This document shows, one piece after another, positions 18,264 to 28,029 of a DNA stretch of 64,000 bases. The notes below the pieces were generated by a model. It ran no database searches, had not been told where the DNA came from, and saw nothing but the letters and a program-made list of their open reading frames with translations. The translations under genes and the position numbers were made by a program. Origin of the DNA: an uncultured Oscillospiraceae bacterium (lineage in GTDB: Bacteria > Bacillota > Clostridia > Oscillospirales > Oscillospiraceae); NCBI GenBank assembly GCA_934615645.1, contig CAKTTR010000001.1, forward strand, positions 22,863 through 86,862, read 5' to 3'. Each line of letters opens with the position of its first letter. Position 1 is the first letter of the stretch.

Positions 18264-19333
18264 GGCAGCGTCACCTCCCGGCCGTCCAGGGCCTGCAGGC
18301 CCAATTCCAGGGCCAGCTCCAGCGTCTGCCGCTGCGCGCCGTCTGGCGCGGCTTGGATGGCGCTGTGCATCTTCTTGGTAAAGAGGCCCCGCAGGGAGTC
18401 CTCTCCGGCATCTGCCGGGCGCAGCGGCGGCTGCGTCGCATCCACCAGCTGCAGAGAGGCAAAATAGGGCGCAAGCTGCGCCTGCAGCGCGGCAAGGTCC
18501 GGGGCCGGGCCGTCGCCGGTCAGGCGGATGCGGTAATGATGGCGCGCGCTGTCCTTGGGCAGCTGGCTTGCCAGATCGGCCAGCCGGGCTGCGGGCAGGT
18601 CCAGAATTTCATAGCGGGGGGCGTCCAGCATCTGAAAGTGCAGCTGCACTGCATGCGGGGCGGCCTGTACTAAGTATACGCCCTTTGGACCGGTTTCATC
18701 AAAGCCGCGGCCCATAAAACAGCCAGGCCAGGCGTAGGTGACGCAGGTTTCCGTCCGGTAGGCGGCGCGGCGGTGGATATGGCCCAGGGCCAGGTAGCAA
18801 AGGCCACTGGCGGCGATCTCCGCTGGGGTGGCCGTCCGATAAGCGGGGCCGTTGGGATCGCCGTGCAGGACCATGAAATGTGGCCGCCCGTCCTGCGGGG
18901 CGTGAAAACCCGCCAGGGAGGGCAGCCGCACGTCACAAAACGCAGCGCCGGAGACGGTGCAGTCGCCGAGGTCCAGCGTTTCGATCTGAGGGGTTGCGAA
19001 AATATGCACCTGGCTGGGCCAGGGATAGCACTGGTAAGGGCTGTCCGGCCCCATGGGGTCATGATTGCCCGGGGCGATGAAAACCTGCGCCGGGCATTCC
19101 GCCAGCGCCTGGCGCAATTGATCGACGGTATCGCGGTAGACCGTGCCAGTATCGAAGAGATCCCCGGCCAGCAGTACCAGACGGCAGCCCTCCCGGCGGC
19201 AGAGCCGGGGCAGAGCCTCCAGCAGCTGGCGGGCCTGCTGGCGCCGCGCCGCTGCCTGCTCCGGCGGCAGCCCGGCAAAGGGCGAATCCAGATGCAGATC
19301 TGCCGCGTGCAGCAGCTTGATCGGCTCAATCAT
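18260..19333 (-). CDS. YhaO/SbcD-like metallophosphoesterase (putative exonuclease)
   Basis: Calcineurin-like nuclease of 357 residues. Metal-binding motifs appear in order: HAADLHLDS (start), LLAGDLFDTG, APGNHDPMG, LHGDPNG and ALGHIHRR. These are the Mre11/SbcD motifs. ATG at 19331-19333 puts HAADLH ten residues in; a longer in-frame start at 19381 would overlap the upstream ymdB by 56 bases and is less likely. It is coupled to yhaN (ATGA overlap) and to ymdB (8-base overlap), forming one operon. Confidence 0.88.
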   Translation of the reverse strand: MIEPIKLLHAADLHLDSPFAGLPPEQAAARRQQARQLLEALPRLCRREGCRLVLLAGDLFDTGTVYRDTVDQLRQALAECPAQVFIAPGNHDPMGPDSPYQCYPWPSQVHIFATPQIETLDLGDCTVSGAAFCDVRLPSLAGFHAPQDGRPHFMVLHGDPNGPAYRTATPAEIAASGLCYLALGHIHRRAAYRTETCVTYAWPGCFMGRGFDETGPKGVYLVQAAPHAVQLHFQMLDAPRYEILDLPAARLADLASQLPKDSARHHYRIRLTGDGPAPDLAALQAQLAPYFASLQLVDATQPPLRPADAGEDSLRGLFTKKMHSAIQAAPDGAQRQTLELALELGLQALDGREVTLP

Positions 19334-20102
19334 AGAGGGCGACCTGCTCGACGCTGCGGCATTTGCCGGTGTTTGCATCAAAGGTGAAGATGGCCCCCTC
19401 CAGCTTGCAGGGCCCCGGTGCAGGCTCGTAGCGGCCGGTGAGATCGCCCCGGAATTTTGCGATGGACTGCGCCGGTTTGACGCCCAAAATGGAGTGGGCC
19501 GGGCCGGTCATGCCGAGGTCTGTGAGATAGCCGGTGCCGCCGGGCAGGAGCTGGGCGTCGGCCGTGGGGACATGGGTGTGCGTCCCCCAGACGGCGGTGA
19601 CACGCCCGGCCAGCATGTGGCCCATGGCCAGCTTTTCCGAAGTCGCTTCGGCGTGCAGCTCAACGAAGATCAGCTTTGTCTCAATGCGCTTTAAAATGCG
19701 CTCGACCTGCAAAAAGGGGTTCTCCGGCGTGTAGTCCATTCCGCAGCGGCCGATGAGGTCGATGACGGCGACGTCGCCAAAGTCGGTCTCGAAGACGCCC
19801 CAGCCGTGCCCCGGCGCCTGGGGCGCATAGTTGGCCGGGCGGAGCAGGTTCGGGCAGCTTTTGGCGTAGGGCACCAGCTCCCTGCGGCCCCAGGTGTGGT
19901 TGCCCATGGTGATAACGTCGGCCCCGGCGTCAAAGATGTCCTCCGCCTGTTGGGGCGTGAGCCCCAGCATAGAGGCATTTTCCCCGTTGACGACGGTGAA
20001 ATCAATTTCATACCTGCGCTGCAGCGCGGGCAGCTGGCGGCATAAATAGTCGCAGCCACTGGGGGCGACGACGTCGCCGACGGCCAGCAATCTTCGTTCC
20101 AT
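19326..20102 (-). CDS. ymdB: YmdB-family metallophosphoesterase
   Basis: A 258-residue phosphodiesterase related to Bacillus subtilis YmdB, which hydrolyses cyclic nucleotides in vitro and affects biofilm/motility decisions. Motifs are AVGDVV, NGENASM (typical YmdB), TMGNHTWGRRE, VELHAEATSEK and WGTHTHVPTADA. GGGAGG seven bases before ATG at 20100-20102 fixes the start; the long frame to 20234 runs through the promoter. It is the first gene of an operon with the yhaO/yhaN-like pair. Confidence 0.92.
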   Translation of the reverse strand: MERRLLAVGDVVAPSGCDYLCRQLPALQRRYEIDFTVVNGENASMLGLTPQQAEDIFDAGADVITMGNHTWGRRELVPYAKSCPNLLRPANYAPQAPGHGWGVFETDFGDVAVIDLIGRCGMDYTPENPFLQVERILKRIETKLIFVELHAEATSEKLAMGHMLAGRVTAVWGTHTHVPTADAQLLPGGTGYLTDLGMTGPAHSILGVKPAQSIAKFRGDLTGRYEPAPGPCKLEGAIFTFDANTGKCRSVEQVALYD

Positions 20103-20175
20103 GTAGTTTCCTCCCGGCGTAGCGCCTTTGCCTGTGCGTACCGGCAAAACGGCGGTTTTCTCGTTCATTGCCGCT

Positions 20176-20204
20176 ATCATACCATTTTTTCCGGGAAAGC
20201 ACAA
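20176..20204 (-). promoter_or_regulatory. Promoter of the ymdB-yhaO-yhaN operon
   Basis: Minus strand TTGTGC (20199-20204), 17-base spacer, TATGAT (20176-20181). Confidence 0.65.
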
Positions 20205-20227
20205 GGCCGGAAACCGGCGCGCCGCCC

Positions 20228-20255
20228 TTGACAAACTGGCGTACAGCTCTATAAT
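20228..20255 (+). promoter_or_regulatory. Promoter of the TrpD-like gene
   Basis: TTGACA (20228-20233), 16-base spacer, TATAAT (20250-20255), 35 bases before the ATG. Both hexamers are perfect. Confidence 0.75.
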
Positions 20256-20289
20256 AAGTATTATGATATGACGAAACGGAGGGCGACCG

Positions 20290-21327
20290 ATGCTCTATAA
20301 AGATTTGATGGACAAGCTGATGCTGGGGCAGGACCTGACCCGGGCGGAGCTGGAGCGGACCATTGCCGGGATCATGACCCAGGAGCTGACCCAGGTCCAG
20401 GTGCTGGGCTTTCAGATGGCCTTTTTGATGAAGGGGCCGACGCCTCAGGAGCTGGCGGACTATGCCCACGCCATGCGGGCCAACTGTGCGTCCATCGACG
20501 CTGCCGCCTTTGGCCCGGCGCTGGATATCGCCGCCACCGGCGCGGGCGAGCGAGCGGGCCGGTTGGCGCCTGCTGTCGCCCTGCTGGCGGCAGCGCCGGG
20601 CGCGCCGGTCATCAAGCAGGTGCGCACCAGCGTGCCGGGGTATTTCGGCAGCGCAGGCGTCCTGGCGGCGCTGGGCATTGACGTGGCGGGATCGGAAGCC
20701 GAGGCCAGGGCCCAGCTGGCGGCGGCGCAGACAGCATTTTTGGCCCCCCGGGCTTTTCACCCGTCGCTGGCCCAGACGCTCAATGATGAGACGGAGGCCC
20801 AGATCCGGGCGCTGACCCAGACGATCATCGGCCCGCTGATGAATCCGGCGGCGATCTCCTATCTGCTTTTGGGGGTCCATGACCGGGAGACACTGGAAAT
20901 TTTGCAGGAGGCGATCCCGGTGCTCCCCGGCCTGCGGGCGCTGCTGGTGCAGGGCGCAGACGGGGCAGACAGCATCACGCTGGATGGCCCGGCCGATCTT
21001 CTGCGCTGGGACGGCGCTGCCTGGCAGGCCCAGACGGTAACGCCTGCGGATCTGGGGCTGCGCGCCTGCTCCTGGACCCTGCAAAAGACGGAGAAGGACG
21101 CCGAGACAGCGCAGCAGATCACCGCGCTGCTGCGGGGCGAGGTGCGCGATGCCCGGCGGGATGTCCTGCTTGCCAATACGGCTGCGGCCCTTTGGGTCAG
21201 CGGTCAGGCAGAGGACCTGGCAGATGGGGTCTGCCTGGCTGCGGCTCGGCTGGACCGGGGCGACGGCGCGCGCCGCCTGGAAGCACTGCAGACACTGCAC
21301 CGAGACGCGGTGCGGGAAAAGGGATAA
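20290..21327 (+). CDS. TrpD/nucleoside-phosphorylase-fold protein with altered active site
   Basis: The 345-residue protein has the layout of anthranilate phosphoribosyltransferase: an N-terminal helical domain (MTQELTQVQVLGFQMAFLMKG), then an alpha/beta domain with IKQVRTSVPGYFGSAGVLAALGI and FLAPRAFHPSL. The residues that bind PRPP in real TrpD are changed: the GTGGDG loop reads ATGAGE, KHGN reads KQVR, and the DE metal pair in the ADGLDE region reads ADGADS. It is not in a trp operon. It is probably a TrpD2-like paralogue with another ligand or no catalysis. ACGGAGGG precedes the ATG. Confidence 0.7.
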   Translation: MLYKDLMDKLMLGQDLTRAELERTIAGIMTQELTQVQVLGFQMAFLMKGPTPQELADYAHAMRANCASIDAAAFGPALDIAATGAGERAGRLAPAVALLAAAPGAPVIKQVRTSVPGYFGSAGVLAALGIDVAGSEAEARAQLAAAQTAFLAPRAFHPSLAQTLNDETEAQIRALTQTIIGPLMNPAAISYLLLGVHDRETLEILQEAIPVLPGLRALLVQGADGADSITLDGPADLLRWDGAAWQAQTVTPADLGLRACSWTLQKTEKDAETAQQITALLRGEVRDARRDVLLANTAAALWVSGQAEDLADGVCLAAARLDRGDGARRLEALQTLHRDAVREKG

Positions 21328-21331
21328 AACA

Positions 21332-21379
21332 AAGAATAAGACCTTGGAGAGCCAACAGCTTTCCAAGGTCTTATTCTTT
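21332..21379. terminator. Bidirectional terminator between the TrpD-like gene and uvrB
   Basis: AAGAATAAGACCTTGGA pairs exactly with TCCAAGGTCTTATTCTT around a 14-base loop; one arm touches the uvrB stop codon. Confidence 0.85.
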
Positions 21380-23384
21380 AAAAATGCTTGGGCGGTTTCC
21401 GCTTGGGGTGCGGGCTGGCGGGGCTCTCGGGCTGGGTCTTGCGCAGGGCGATGATCTGGTCGCGCAGGACGGCAGCGTACTCGTACTCCATCATCCGGGC
21501 GGCCTCCTTCATCTGCTTTTCCAGCTTGGCGATCTCGGCTTCCCGGTCGGCCTTCGTCCGCAGCTGGCGGCGGCGGTCGACCCCGGCGTCCTTGGAGATC
21601 TCGATGAGGGCGCGGACGTCCTTGATGATTGTCTTGGGGACGATGCCGTGGGCGTCGTTATACGCCTGCTGGTAGCTGCGGCGGCGGGCTGTCTCGTCCA
21701 TAGCGCTGCGCATGGCGGCGGTGATATGGTCGGCGTAGAGAATGACCCGGCCCCCGGCGTTTCGGGCGGCGCGGCCGATGGTCTGGACCAAGCTGGTCTC
21801 ACTGCGGAGGAAGCCCTCCTTGTCGGCGTCTAAGATCGCCACCCGGGAGACCTCTGGCAGGTCCAGCCCCTCCCGCAGCAGGTTGATGCCGACGAGGACA
21901 TCGAATTTCGCCAGCCGCAGGTCGCGGATGAGCTCCATGCGCTCCATCGCGTCGATGCCGGAGTGCATATAGCGGACGCGGATGCCCGCCTTTTGCAGAT
22001 AGACTGTCAGGTCTTCGGCCATTTTCTTTGTCAGCGTGGTGATCAGCACCCGCTCCTGCCGGGCTGTCACAGTGTGGATCTCCTGGATGAGATCGTCGAT
22101 CTGCCCGGCAATGGGGCGGACGCAGACCTCCGGGTCCAGCAGGCCGGTGGGGCGGATGAGCTGCTCGGCGACCTGCCCGGCGCGGCTGCGTTCATACTCC
22201 GCCGGGGTGGCGGAGACATAGATGACCTGGCCGATCTTTTTCTGAAATTCCTCAAAATTCAAGGGGCGGTTGTCAAAAGCGGAGGGCAGGCGGAAGCCGT
22301 AGCGGACGAGACTCTCCTTCCGGGAACGGTCGCCTGCGTACATGGCCCGCACCTGGGGCAGGGTAACGTGGCTTTCGTCGATCATCAGCAAGAAGTCGTC
22401 GGGCATATAGTCCAGCAGCGTCATCGGCGCGGAGCCGGGGGCGCGGCCGGAGATCACCCGGGAGTAATTCTCGATTCCGGAGCAGAAGCCGATCTCCTGC
22501 ATCATCTCAATGTCGTAGCTCGTGCGCTGGCGAATGCGCTGCGCCTCCAAAAGCATATCATTTTCTTCGAAATATTTGACCCGTTCCTCCATTTCTCGCT
22601 CGATTTCCACGATGGCGCGCTGCATTTTTTCCTTTGTGGCGACATAGTGGCTGGCGGGATAAATGGCGACATGCTCCAGGATCCGGTTCGGCATCCCTGT
22701 GACGGCATTGATCTCAGAGATGCGGTCGATCTCATCGCCGAAGAATTCGACGCGGATGGCCCGCCCGGCCCAGTAGGTGGGGTAGATCTCCACGGTGTCG
22801 CCCCGGACGCGGAAGGTGTTTCGGGTGAAATTGACATCGTTGCGCTCATAGCGGATCTCCGTCAGCTTGCGCAGCAGCTCCACCTGGGAGCGTTCCTGCC
22901 CGGTGCGGAGGGAGATGACCATGTTTTTGTAATCGATGGGGTCGCCCAAGCCGTAAATGCAGGAGACAGAGGCCACGACGATCACGTCCCGCCGCTCAAA
23001 CAGCGACGATGTCGCGCTGTGCCGCAGGCGCTCGATCTCGTCGTTGATAGAAGAATCCTTCTCAATATACGTGTCCGTATGGGCGATATAGGCCTCGGGC
23101 TGATAATAGTCATAGTAGGAGATGAAATATTCCACGGCGTTTTCCGGGAAAAACTCCTTAAATTCCGCGCAGAGCTGGGCGGCCAGCGTCTTGTTATGGG
23201 CCAGCACCAGCGTGGGCCGGTTGACAGACTGGATGACATTGGCCATGGTAAAGGTCTTGCCGGAGCCCGTCACGCCCAGCAGGATCTGCTCGGAAAGACC
23301 GGCGTTCAGGCCCTGGACCAGCGTATCAATGGCCCGGGGCTGGTCGCCCATCGGCTGGTAGGGCGCGTGCAGTTTAAAATCCAT
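21378..23384 (-). CDS. uvrB: Excinuclease ABC subunit B
   Basis: Helicase-like damage-verification subunit of nucleotide excision repair; 668 residues, normal for UvrB. It shows [13 protein letters not shown] (Walker A), [25 protein letters not shown] (beta-hairpin region), [24 protein letters not shown] and QTIGRAARN, plus the C-terminal UVR motif ([21 protein letters not shown]) that binds UvrC. The Met start gives the canonical [12 protein letters not shown]-terminus. Confidence 0.98.
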   Translation of the reverse strand: MDFKLHAPYQPMGDQPRAIDTLVQGLNAGLSEQILLGVTGSGKTFTMANVIQSVNRPTLVLAHNKTLAAQLCAEFKEFFPENAVEYFISYYDYYQPEAYIAHTDTYIEKDSSINDEIERLRHSATSSLFERRDVIVVASVSCIYGLGDPIDYKNMVISLRTGQERSQVELLRKLTEIRYERNDVNFTRNTFRVRGDTVEIYPTYWAGRAIRVEFFGDEIDRISEINAVTGMPNRILEHVAIYPASHYVATKEKMQRAIVEIEREMEERVKYFEENDMLLEAQRIRQRTSYDIEMMQEIGFCSGIENYSRVISGRAPGSAPMTLLDYMPDDFLLMIDESHVTLPQVRAMYAGDRSRKESLVRYGFRLPSAFDNRPLNFEEFQKKIGQVIYVSATPAEYERSRAGQVAEQLIRPTGLLDPEVCVRPIAGQIDDLIQEIHTVTARQERVLITTLTKKMAEDLTVYLQKAGIRVRYMHSGIDAMERMELIRDLRLAKFDVLVGINLLREGLDLPEVSRVAILDADKEGFLRSETSLVQTIGRAARNAGGRVILYADHITAAMRSAMDETARRRSYQQAYNDAHGIVPKTIIKDVRALIEISKDAGVDRRRQLRTKADREAEIAKLEKQMKEAARMMEYEYAAVLRDQIIALRKTQPESPASPHPKRKPPKHF

Positions 23385-23425
23385 GTGGTTCCCTCCTCCG
23401 GTGAAAAACGGTTTGGCCGCCTCCT

Positions 23426-23454
23426 AGTATAGCACGAGCGCCTGGCGGCGGCAA
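23426..23454 (-). promoter_or_regulatory. uvrB promoter
   Basis: Minus strand TTGCCG (23449-23454), 17-base spacer, TATACT (23426-23431). Confidence 0.65.
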
Positions 23455-23457
23455 GGC

Positions 23458-25221
23458 TTAGGCCTGCTTGAATTGGCTGTAGTAAAGTGTCGCGTAGAAG
23501 CCGCCCTGGGCCAGCAGCACAGCGTGGTTCCCCTGCTCGACGATCTTGCCGTCCCGCATGACGAGGATGATATCGGCGTCCTGGATCGTAGAGAGCCGAT
23601 GGGCGACGACGAAGGAGGTCCGGTCCTGCATCAGGGTCTCGAAGGCCTGCTGGATCTGCATCTCCGTGCGGGTGTCGATGCTGGAGGTGGCTTCGTCCAG
23701 GATCAGCATCGGCGGCAGGCAGAGCATGACCCGGGCGATGCACAAAAGCTGCCGCTGCCCCTGGCTGATGGCATCGCCGGTGAGGACGGTATCCAGCCCC
23801 TGGGGCAGCTGCTGGATGAAGCCCCAGCAGTGGGCGGCCTTGGCGGCTTGGATGATCGCGTCCTCCGGGGCGTCCGGGCGGCCAAAGGCAATGTTCTCCC
23901 GGACGGTTCCGCCTTTGATCCAGGTATCCTGCAGGACCATGCCGAAGCTACGGCGCAGTGCGGCCCGGGGCATCGCCGTGACCGGCGTGCCGTCCACGGT
24001 GATGCGGCCGCCGTCCGGCTCGTAAAAGCGCATCAGAAGATTGATGAGCGTCGTCTTGCCGCAGCCGGTGGGGCCGACGATGGCGACCCGCTGCCCGGGC
24101 TGGACGGTCAGATTCAGGTCCGTGATCAGGGGGCGGGTCTTGTCGTAGCTGAACTGAAGCTGCTCCAGCGTCACTGCGCCCTGGACCGGCTCCGGCGCTG
24201 CCATGACGGCGGCCGGTGGGTCCTCTGGCTCTGCCGGTTCTGCCAGCAGGGAGAAGATCCGGTCCGCGCAGGCCAGCGCATTTTGAAATTCTGTGACGAC
24301 GGCGCTGATGTCGTTAAATGGTTTCATATACTGGTTGGCATAGGCCAGGAGGACCGTCAGGCCGCCGACGGTCAGGCTGCCGCCGGGGATCAGGAAGATG
24401 CCCAGCAGCGCCACCCCGGCATAGATCAGGCTGTTGACAAACCGGGTGGAGGGGTTGGTCAGGCTGCTGTAAAACACGGCCTGCTGGCTGCATTGCATCA
24501 GGTCCTCGTTGATGGCGGCAAAGCGGCGGGAGGCAGTCTCGGTGTAGTCGAAGGCTTGGACTAATTTTTGCCCGCCGATCATCTCGTCCACCAGCGCGGT
24601 CTGCTTGCCCCGCAGCACGCTCTGCTGCTGGAACAGCCGGAACGAGCGGCTGGAGATAAACCGGGCGACCAGAAAGCTCAGCGGGGTCAGGACCACGACC
24701 AGCAGCGAGACAGAGAGGTTTTTGGAGAACATGAACACCAGCGTGACGGCGATGGTCAAAATGCCCGTCAGCAGCTGGGTAAAGCCCAGCAGCAGGCCGT
24801 CGCTGATGACGTCGATATCTGCCGTGATGCGGCTGACCAGGTCGCCGACGGTGTGGCCGTCCAGGTAGGAGAGCGGCAGCTTTTGCAGATGGCGGATGCT
24901 CTCATCCCGCAGCGACTGCACGGTCCGATACGTGATGCGGTTGTTGATGCGGTTAGAGATCCAGTTGCTCACGGCGGACAGCGCCACCAGGATGCTGATC
25001 TCCTGCAGATAACGGGCGAGACGGGCAAAGTGGACCTCCCCGGCCCCGGCGATCTGGTCGATGGCATCGCCAAAGAGAATGGGGACATACAGCTGCAGCA
25101 CGACGGTAGCGGCGGTGAGCAGGGTGCTGACTACCAGCGCGGGCCAGGCGCGGCCAATGCGCCGCAGCAGCTGGGCCAGGCTGGCCCGCTGGGCAGAGCG
25201 TTTGGAAGATGCGTTAGCCAT
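23458..25221 (-). CDS. ABC exporter half, catalytic-site subunit (TM288/BmrD type)
   Basis: Fused permease-ATPase of 587 residues: six transmembrane segments (about residues 30-340) and a nucleotide-binding domain with GPTGCGKTT, signature ISQGQRQ and Walker B MLILDEATSSID with the catalytic glutamate. ATG at 25219-25221 overlaps the end of the partner gene by 8 bases. With the partner's degenerate Walker B, this looks like a heterodimeric multidrug- or lipid-type exporter with one active and one degenerate ATP site. The substrate is not predictable. Confidence 0.9.
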   Translation of the reverse strand: MANASSKRSAQRASLAQLLRRIGRAWPALVVSTLLTAATVVLQLYVPILFGDAIDQIAGAGEVHFARLARYLQEISILVALSAVSNWISNRINNRITYRTVQSLRDESIRHLQKLPLSYLDGHTVGDLVSRITADIDVISDGLLLGFTQLLTGILTIAVTLVFMFSKNLSVSLLVVVLTPLSFLVARFISSRSFRLFQQQSVLRGKQTALVDEMIGGQKLVQAFDYTETASRRFAAINEDLMQCSQQAVFYSSLTNPSTRFVNSLIYAGVALLGIFLIPGGSLTVGGLTVLLAYANQYMKPFNDISAVVTEFQNALACADRIFSLLAEPAEPEDPPAAVMAAPEPVQGAVTLEQLQFSYDKTRPLITDLNLTVQPGQRVAIVGPTGCGKTTLINLLMRFYEPDGGRITVDGTPVTAMPRAALRRSFGMVLQDTWIKGGTVRENIAFGRPDAPEDAIIQAAKAAHCWGFIQQLPQGLDTVLTGDAISQGQRQLLCIARVMLCLPPMLILDEATSSIDTRTEMQIQQAFETLMQDRTSFVVAHRLSTIQDADIILVMRDGKIVEQGNHAVLLAQGGFYATLYYSQFKQA

Positions 25222-26965
25222 GAGACATCCCTCCTTGCTGCTGCGCCGCGTCCTGCGGGAATTGGGTGCGGTAGATCTCCTGATATACGGGGCACTGGGC
25301 CAGCAGCGCCGTATGGTCGCCGCAGCCAGCCAGGGCACCGCCGTCGAGAACGAGAATTTGATCCGCCTGGCGGACGCTGGCGATGCGCTGGGAGATGACA
25401 AAGACCGTTGTATCGTGCAGCTGGTGCAGGGCCTGGCGCAGCGCGGCGTCTGTTGCGTAGTCCAGCGCGCTGGCGCTGTCGTCCAGGATCAGGAGCTTCG
25501 GCTGCCGGACAAGCGCCCGGGCGATGGTCAGCCGCTGCTTTTGCCCCCCGGAGAGGTTCCGGCCGCCCTGTTCCAGAACAAAATCCAGGCCGCCGGGCTT
25601 GTCCTCGACGGTTTGGCGGGCCTGGGCGACGGTCAGGGCCTGCCAGAGAGCCTCATCGGCGGCGCCCTGGTCGCCCCAGCGGAGGTTGTCCCGGATCGTG
25701 CCGGAAAACAGAGCCGCCTGCTGGGGCACGACGGCGATCTGGCGGCGGAGCGTGGCCTGGTCATAGCGACGGATATCCTCCCCCCAGAGCAGGACGCGGC
25801 CGGAGGAGACATCGTAAAAGCGGCAGAGCAGATGGGCCAGTGTGCTTTTGCCGCTGCCGGTGCCGCCGATAATCCCGACCGTCTGCCCGGGCTGGGCGGA
25901 AAAGCTGATGTTCCGCAAGCTGGGTGCACCTGCGCTGGGGTAGGTGAAGCTGACATCTTCAAATGTCACCGCCGGGGTGCCCGGGGCAGCCTGGGGTGCT
26001 GGCGCTGTGCCATTTGCCATCGAGGGATGCACCTGGAACAGGCTGGCGGCCCGCCGGGCGCAGGCGACAGATTTATTCAGCGTGATGACCATGGTGGCGA
26101 GCTTGATGAGCTCCACCAGGATCTGGAGCATATAGTTATACAGCGCGACAGCCTGCCCCTGGGAGAGCCGCCCGAGCTCGACCTGTAGTCCGGCCTGCCG
26201 GATGAGCAGGACGGTGGCCAAATTGATGAGCACGTAGGTTACCGGGTTCATCAGGGCGGAGAGCTTGCCCACCTGCAGGTTTAGCCGGGTCAGTGCCTCG
26301 TTGCTGGCAGCAAACTCCGCCACGGAGGCGTCCTCCCGGCAAAAGGCCCGGATGACCCGGGCACCGGTCAGGTTTTCGCGGGTCAGCGCCGTGACCCGGT
26401 CCAGCCCCGCCTGGACTTTGCCAAACAGGGGCACGCTCCGGAGCATAATCCCGAGGATGACCAGAAACAGCACCGGGATGGCGACAGCGAAGACAAGGGC
26501 GCAGCGGGTGTCAATGGTAAAGGAGAAGACCAGGGCGCCCAGCACGATAAACGGGCTGCGCAACAGCAGTCGCAGGCTTAGATTCAGGCCTGTCTGGACT
26601 TGGTTGACATCGTCCGTCAGCCGGGTGATGAGGGTGTCGCTGCCCAGAGCGTCCAGCTCCGGGAAGGAGAGCGTTTGGATATGGTCAAACAGCGCCTGCC
26701 GCAGGCCGCCGGCAAAGCCGACGCTGGCTTTGGCTGCAAAAAACTGGGCGACGACGCTGAAGCCCAGACCGACGGCGGCCATGCCTAGCAGCGCGGCAAA
26801 ATAGAGGAGCACGGTACGCCTGCCGCTGCCCAGGGCCCCGGTGTCGATCATCGCGGCTACGACGATGGGGACGAGCAGGTCCAGCAGCGCCTCCAGAAGC
26901 TTGAACAGCGGGGCGAGAATACTCTGCGCTCGGTAAGGTTTTAAATAGATCCCAAGACTTCGCAT
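25214..26965 (-). CDS. ABC exporter half, degenerate-site subunit (TM287/BmrC type)
   Basis: Fused permease-ATPase of 583 residues with six hydrophobic segments and an ATPase domain: GGTGSGKST, signature LSGGQKQ, and Walker B LLILDDSASALD, where the catalytic glutamate is replaced by aspartate. This asymmetry is the known hallmark of heterodimeric type IV exporters. ATG at 26963-26965 is chosen because GGAGT precedes it at normal distance; the frame extends to 27076 without an RBS. It is translationally coupled to the second subunit (ATGGCTAA overlap). Confidence 0.9.
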   Translation of the reverse strand: MRSLGIYLKPYRAQSILAPLFKLLEALLDLLVPIVVAAMIDTGALGSGRRTVLLYFAALLGMAAVGLGFSVVAQFFAAKASVGFAGGLRQALFDHIQTLSFPELDALGSDTLITRLTDDVNQVQTGLNLSLRLLLRSPFIVLGALVFSFTIDTRCALVFAVAIPVLFLVILGIMLRSVPLFGKVQAGLDRVTALTRENLTGARVIRAFCREDASVAEFAASNEALTRLNLQVGKLSALMNPVTYVLINLATVLLIRQAGLQVELGRLSQGQAVALYNYMLQILVELIKLATMVITLNKSVACARRAASLFQVHPSMANGTAPAPQAAPGTPAVTFEDVSFTYPSAGAPSLRNISFSAQPGQTVGIIGGTGSGKSTLAHLLCRFYDVSSGRVLLWGEDIRRYDQATLRRQIAVVPQQAALFSGTIRDNLRWGDQGAADEALWQALTVAQARQTVEDKPGGLDFVLEQGGRNLSGGQKQRLTIARALVRQPKLLILDDSASALDYATDAALRQALHQLHDTTVFVISQRIASVRQADQILVLDGGALAGCGDHTALLAQCPVYQEIYRTQFPQDAAQQQGGMSHG

Positions 26966-27054
26966 GTGGTGACTCCGTTTCGTGTGTTTCGTGTAATTGC
27001 TGTAAATTCTCCCGATGCGGCTGCGTATAGCTTGCCCACCGGCGGGAAAATGAT

Positions 27055-27093
27055 GAAAAAGGGACCCCCGGCGCACTGTAGCCGCCGGGGGTG
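27055..27093 (-). terminator. Terminator after the jag gene
   Basis: ACCCCCGGCG pairs with CGCCGGGGGT; on the minus strand a T5 tract follows. Confidence 0.85.
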
Positions 27094-27102
27094 AGAAACG
27101 TG

Positions 27103-28017
27103 TTATTGCTTTTCGTCGAAATTGCGGTAGCGGCTATAGGCCACGACAATCCGGCGATTGGGCTCCGTGCCGGTGGAGAAGGTGGTGACGTCCGGCATAT
27201 CCTGCAGGGCGGCGTGGATCACATGGCGCTCATAAGCGTTCATGGGCTCCAGGGTGATGTTTCTGCGGTATTTCGTCACCTTTGCGCCGACCTTTTTAGC
27301 CAGGCGCTGCAGGGATTCTTCCCGCTTTGCCCGGTAGGACTCAGCGTCGACATTGATGCGGACCCGCTTTGTCTCGCCGCGGTTGACGGCGTAGTTTGTC
27401 AGGTGCTGGATCGCGTCGAGGGTGTCGCCGCGGCGGCCGATGAGCGCGCCCAGGTTTTCACCGACGAGCTCAACCATGTAAGTGTCTTCTCCGGTCGCGA
27501 CGGCGTGGGGCACGGCATCCGAGCCCATGTGGGTTAGCAGGCCCTGCATAAAGGCTTCGATCCGGGCTTCCATCGAGCCGGGGGCGGCCACAGGGTATTC
27601 CTTCGGGGGGGCCTTCGGCGCAGCGGGCTTGGCTTCCTGCTGCGGCGCGGGGCGCTTTTCCTGCTGCGGCCGGGCGGGCTTCTTTTCTGCGGGCTTTGCA
27701 GGCGATGCAGGTGCAGCGGACGCCTGTGCGGCAGGCTGCTTGGCGGCAGGCTTTTCTTCCTTCGGCAGCCGCTGCTTTTTCGGCTTGGAGCGGGAGGCGG
27801 CGGACAGTGCCGGGGCGGGCGCTGCTTCTGCTTCCGCATCCGGCGCTTCGTAGGTCACTTTGACCTTGGCCGGGCTGGCGCCGATGCCCAGGAAGCCGGA
27901 TTTTGCATTTTCCAGGACCTCGACGGAGACTGCGTCGCGGTCCATTTTCAGTTCGTTCAAAGCGGCCTGGATCGCCAGGTCAATGGTTTTTCCGGTTGCG
28001 ATAATACTTTTTTCCAT
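27103..28017 (-). CDS. jag: RNA-binding protein Jag/KhpB (Jag_N, KH and R3H domains)
   Basis: RNA-binding partner of KhpA and neighbour of YidC in Firmicutes. The 304-residue protein has an N-terminal Jag_N domain (about 1-52, ending SGFLGIGASPAKV), a long Ala/Pro/Lys-rich disordered linker (about 60-145), a KH domain with ENLGALIGRRGDTLDAIQHL (about 190-240) and a C-terminal R3H domain (TLEPMNAYERHVIHAAL, NRRIVV). AGGAG precedes the ATG. It ends the rpmH-rnpA-yidD-yidC-jag cluster. Confidence 0.94.
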   Translation of the reverse strand: MEKSIIATGKTIDLAIQAALNELKMDRDAVSVEVLENAKSGFLGIGASPAKVKVTYEAPDAEAEAAPAPALSAASRSKPKKQRLPKEEKPAAKQPAAQASAAPASPAKPAEKKPARPQQEKRPAPQQEAKPAAPKAPPKEYPVAAPGSMEARIEAFMQGLLTHMGSDAVPHAVATGEDTYMVELVGENLGALIGRRGDTLDAIQHLTNYAVNRGETKRVRINVDAESYRAKREESLQRLAKKVGAKVTKYRRNITLEPMNAYERHVIHAALQDMPDVTTFSTGTEPNRRIVVAYSRYRNFDEKQ

Positions 28018-28029
28018 GGTACGCTCCTG

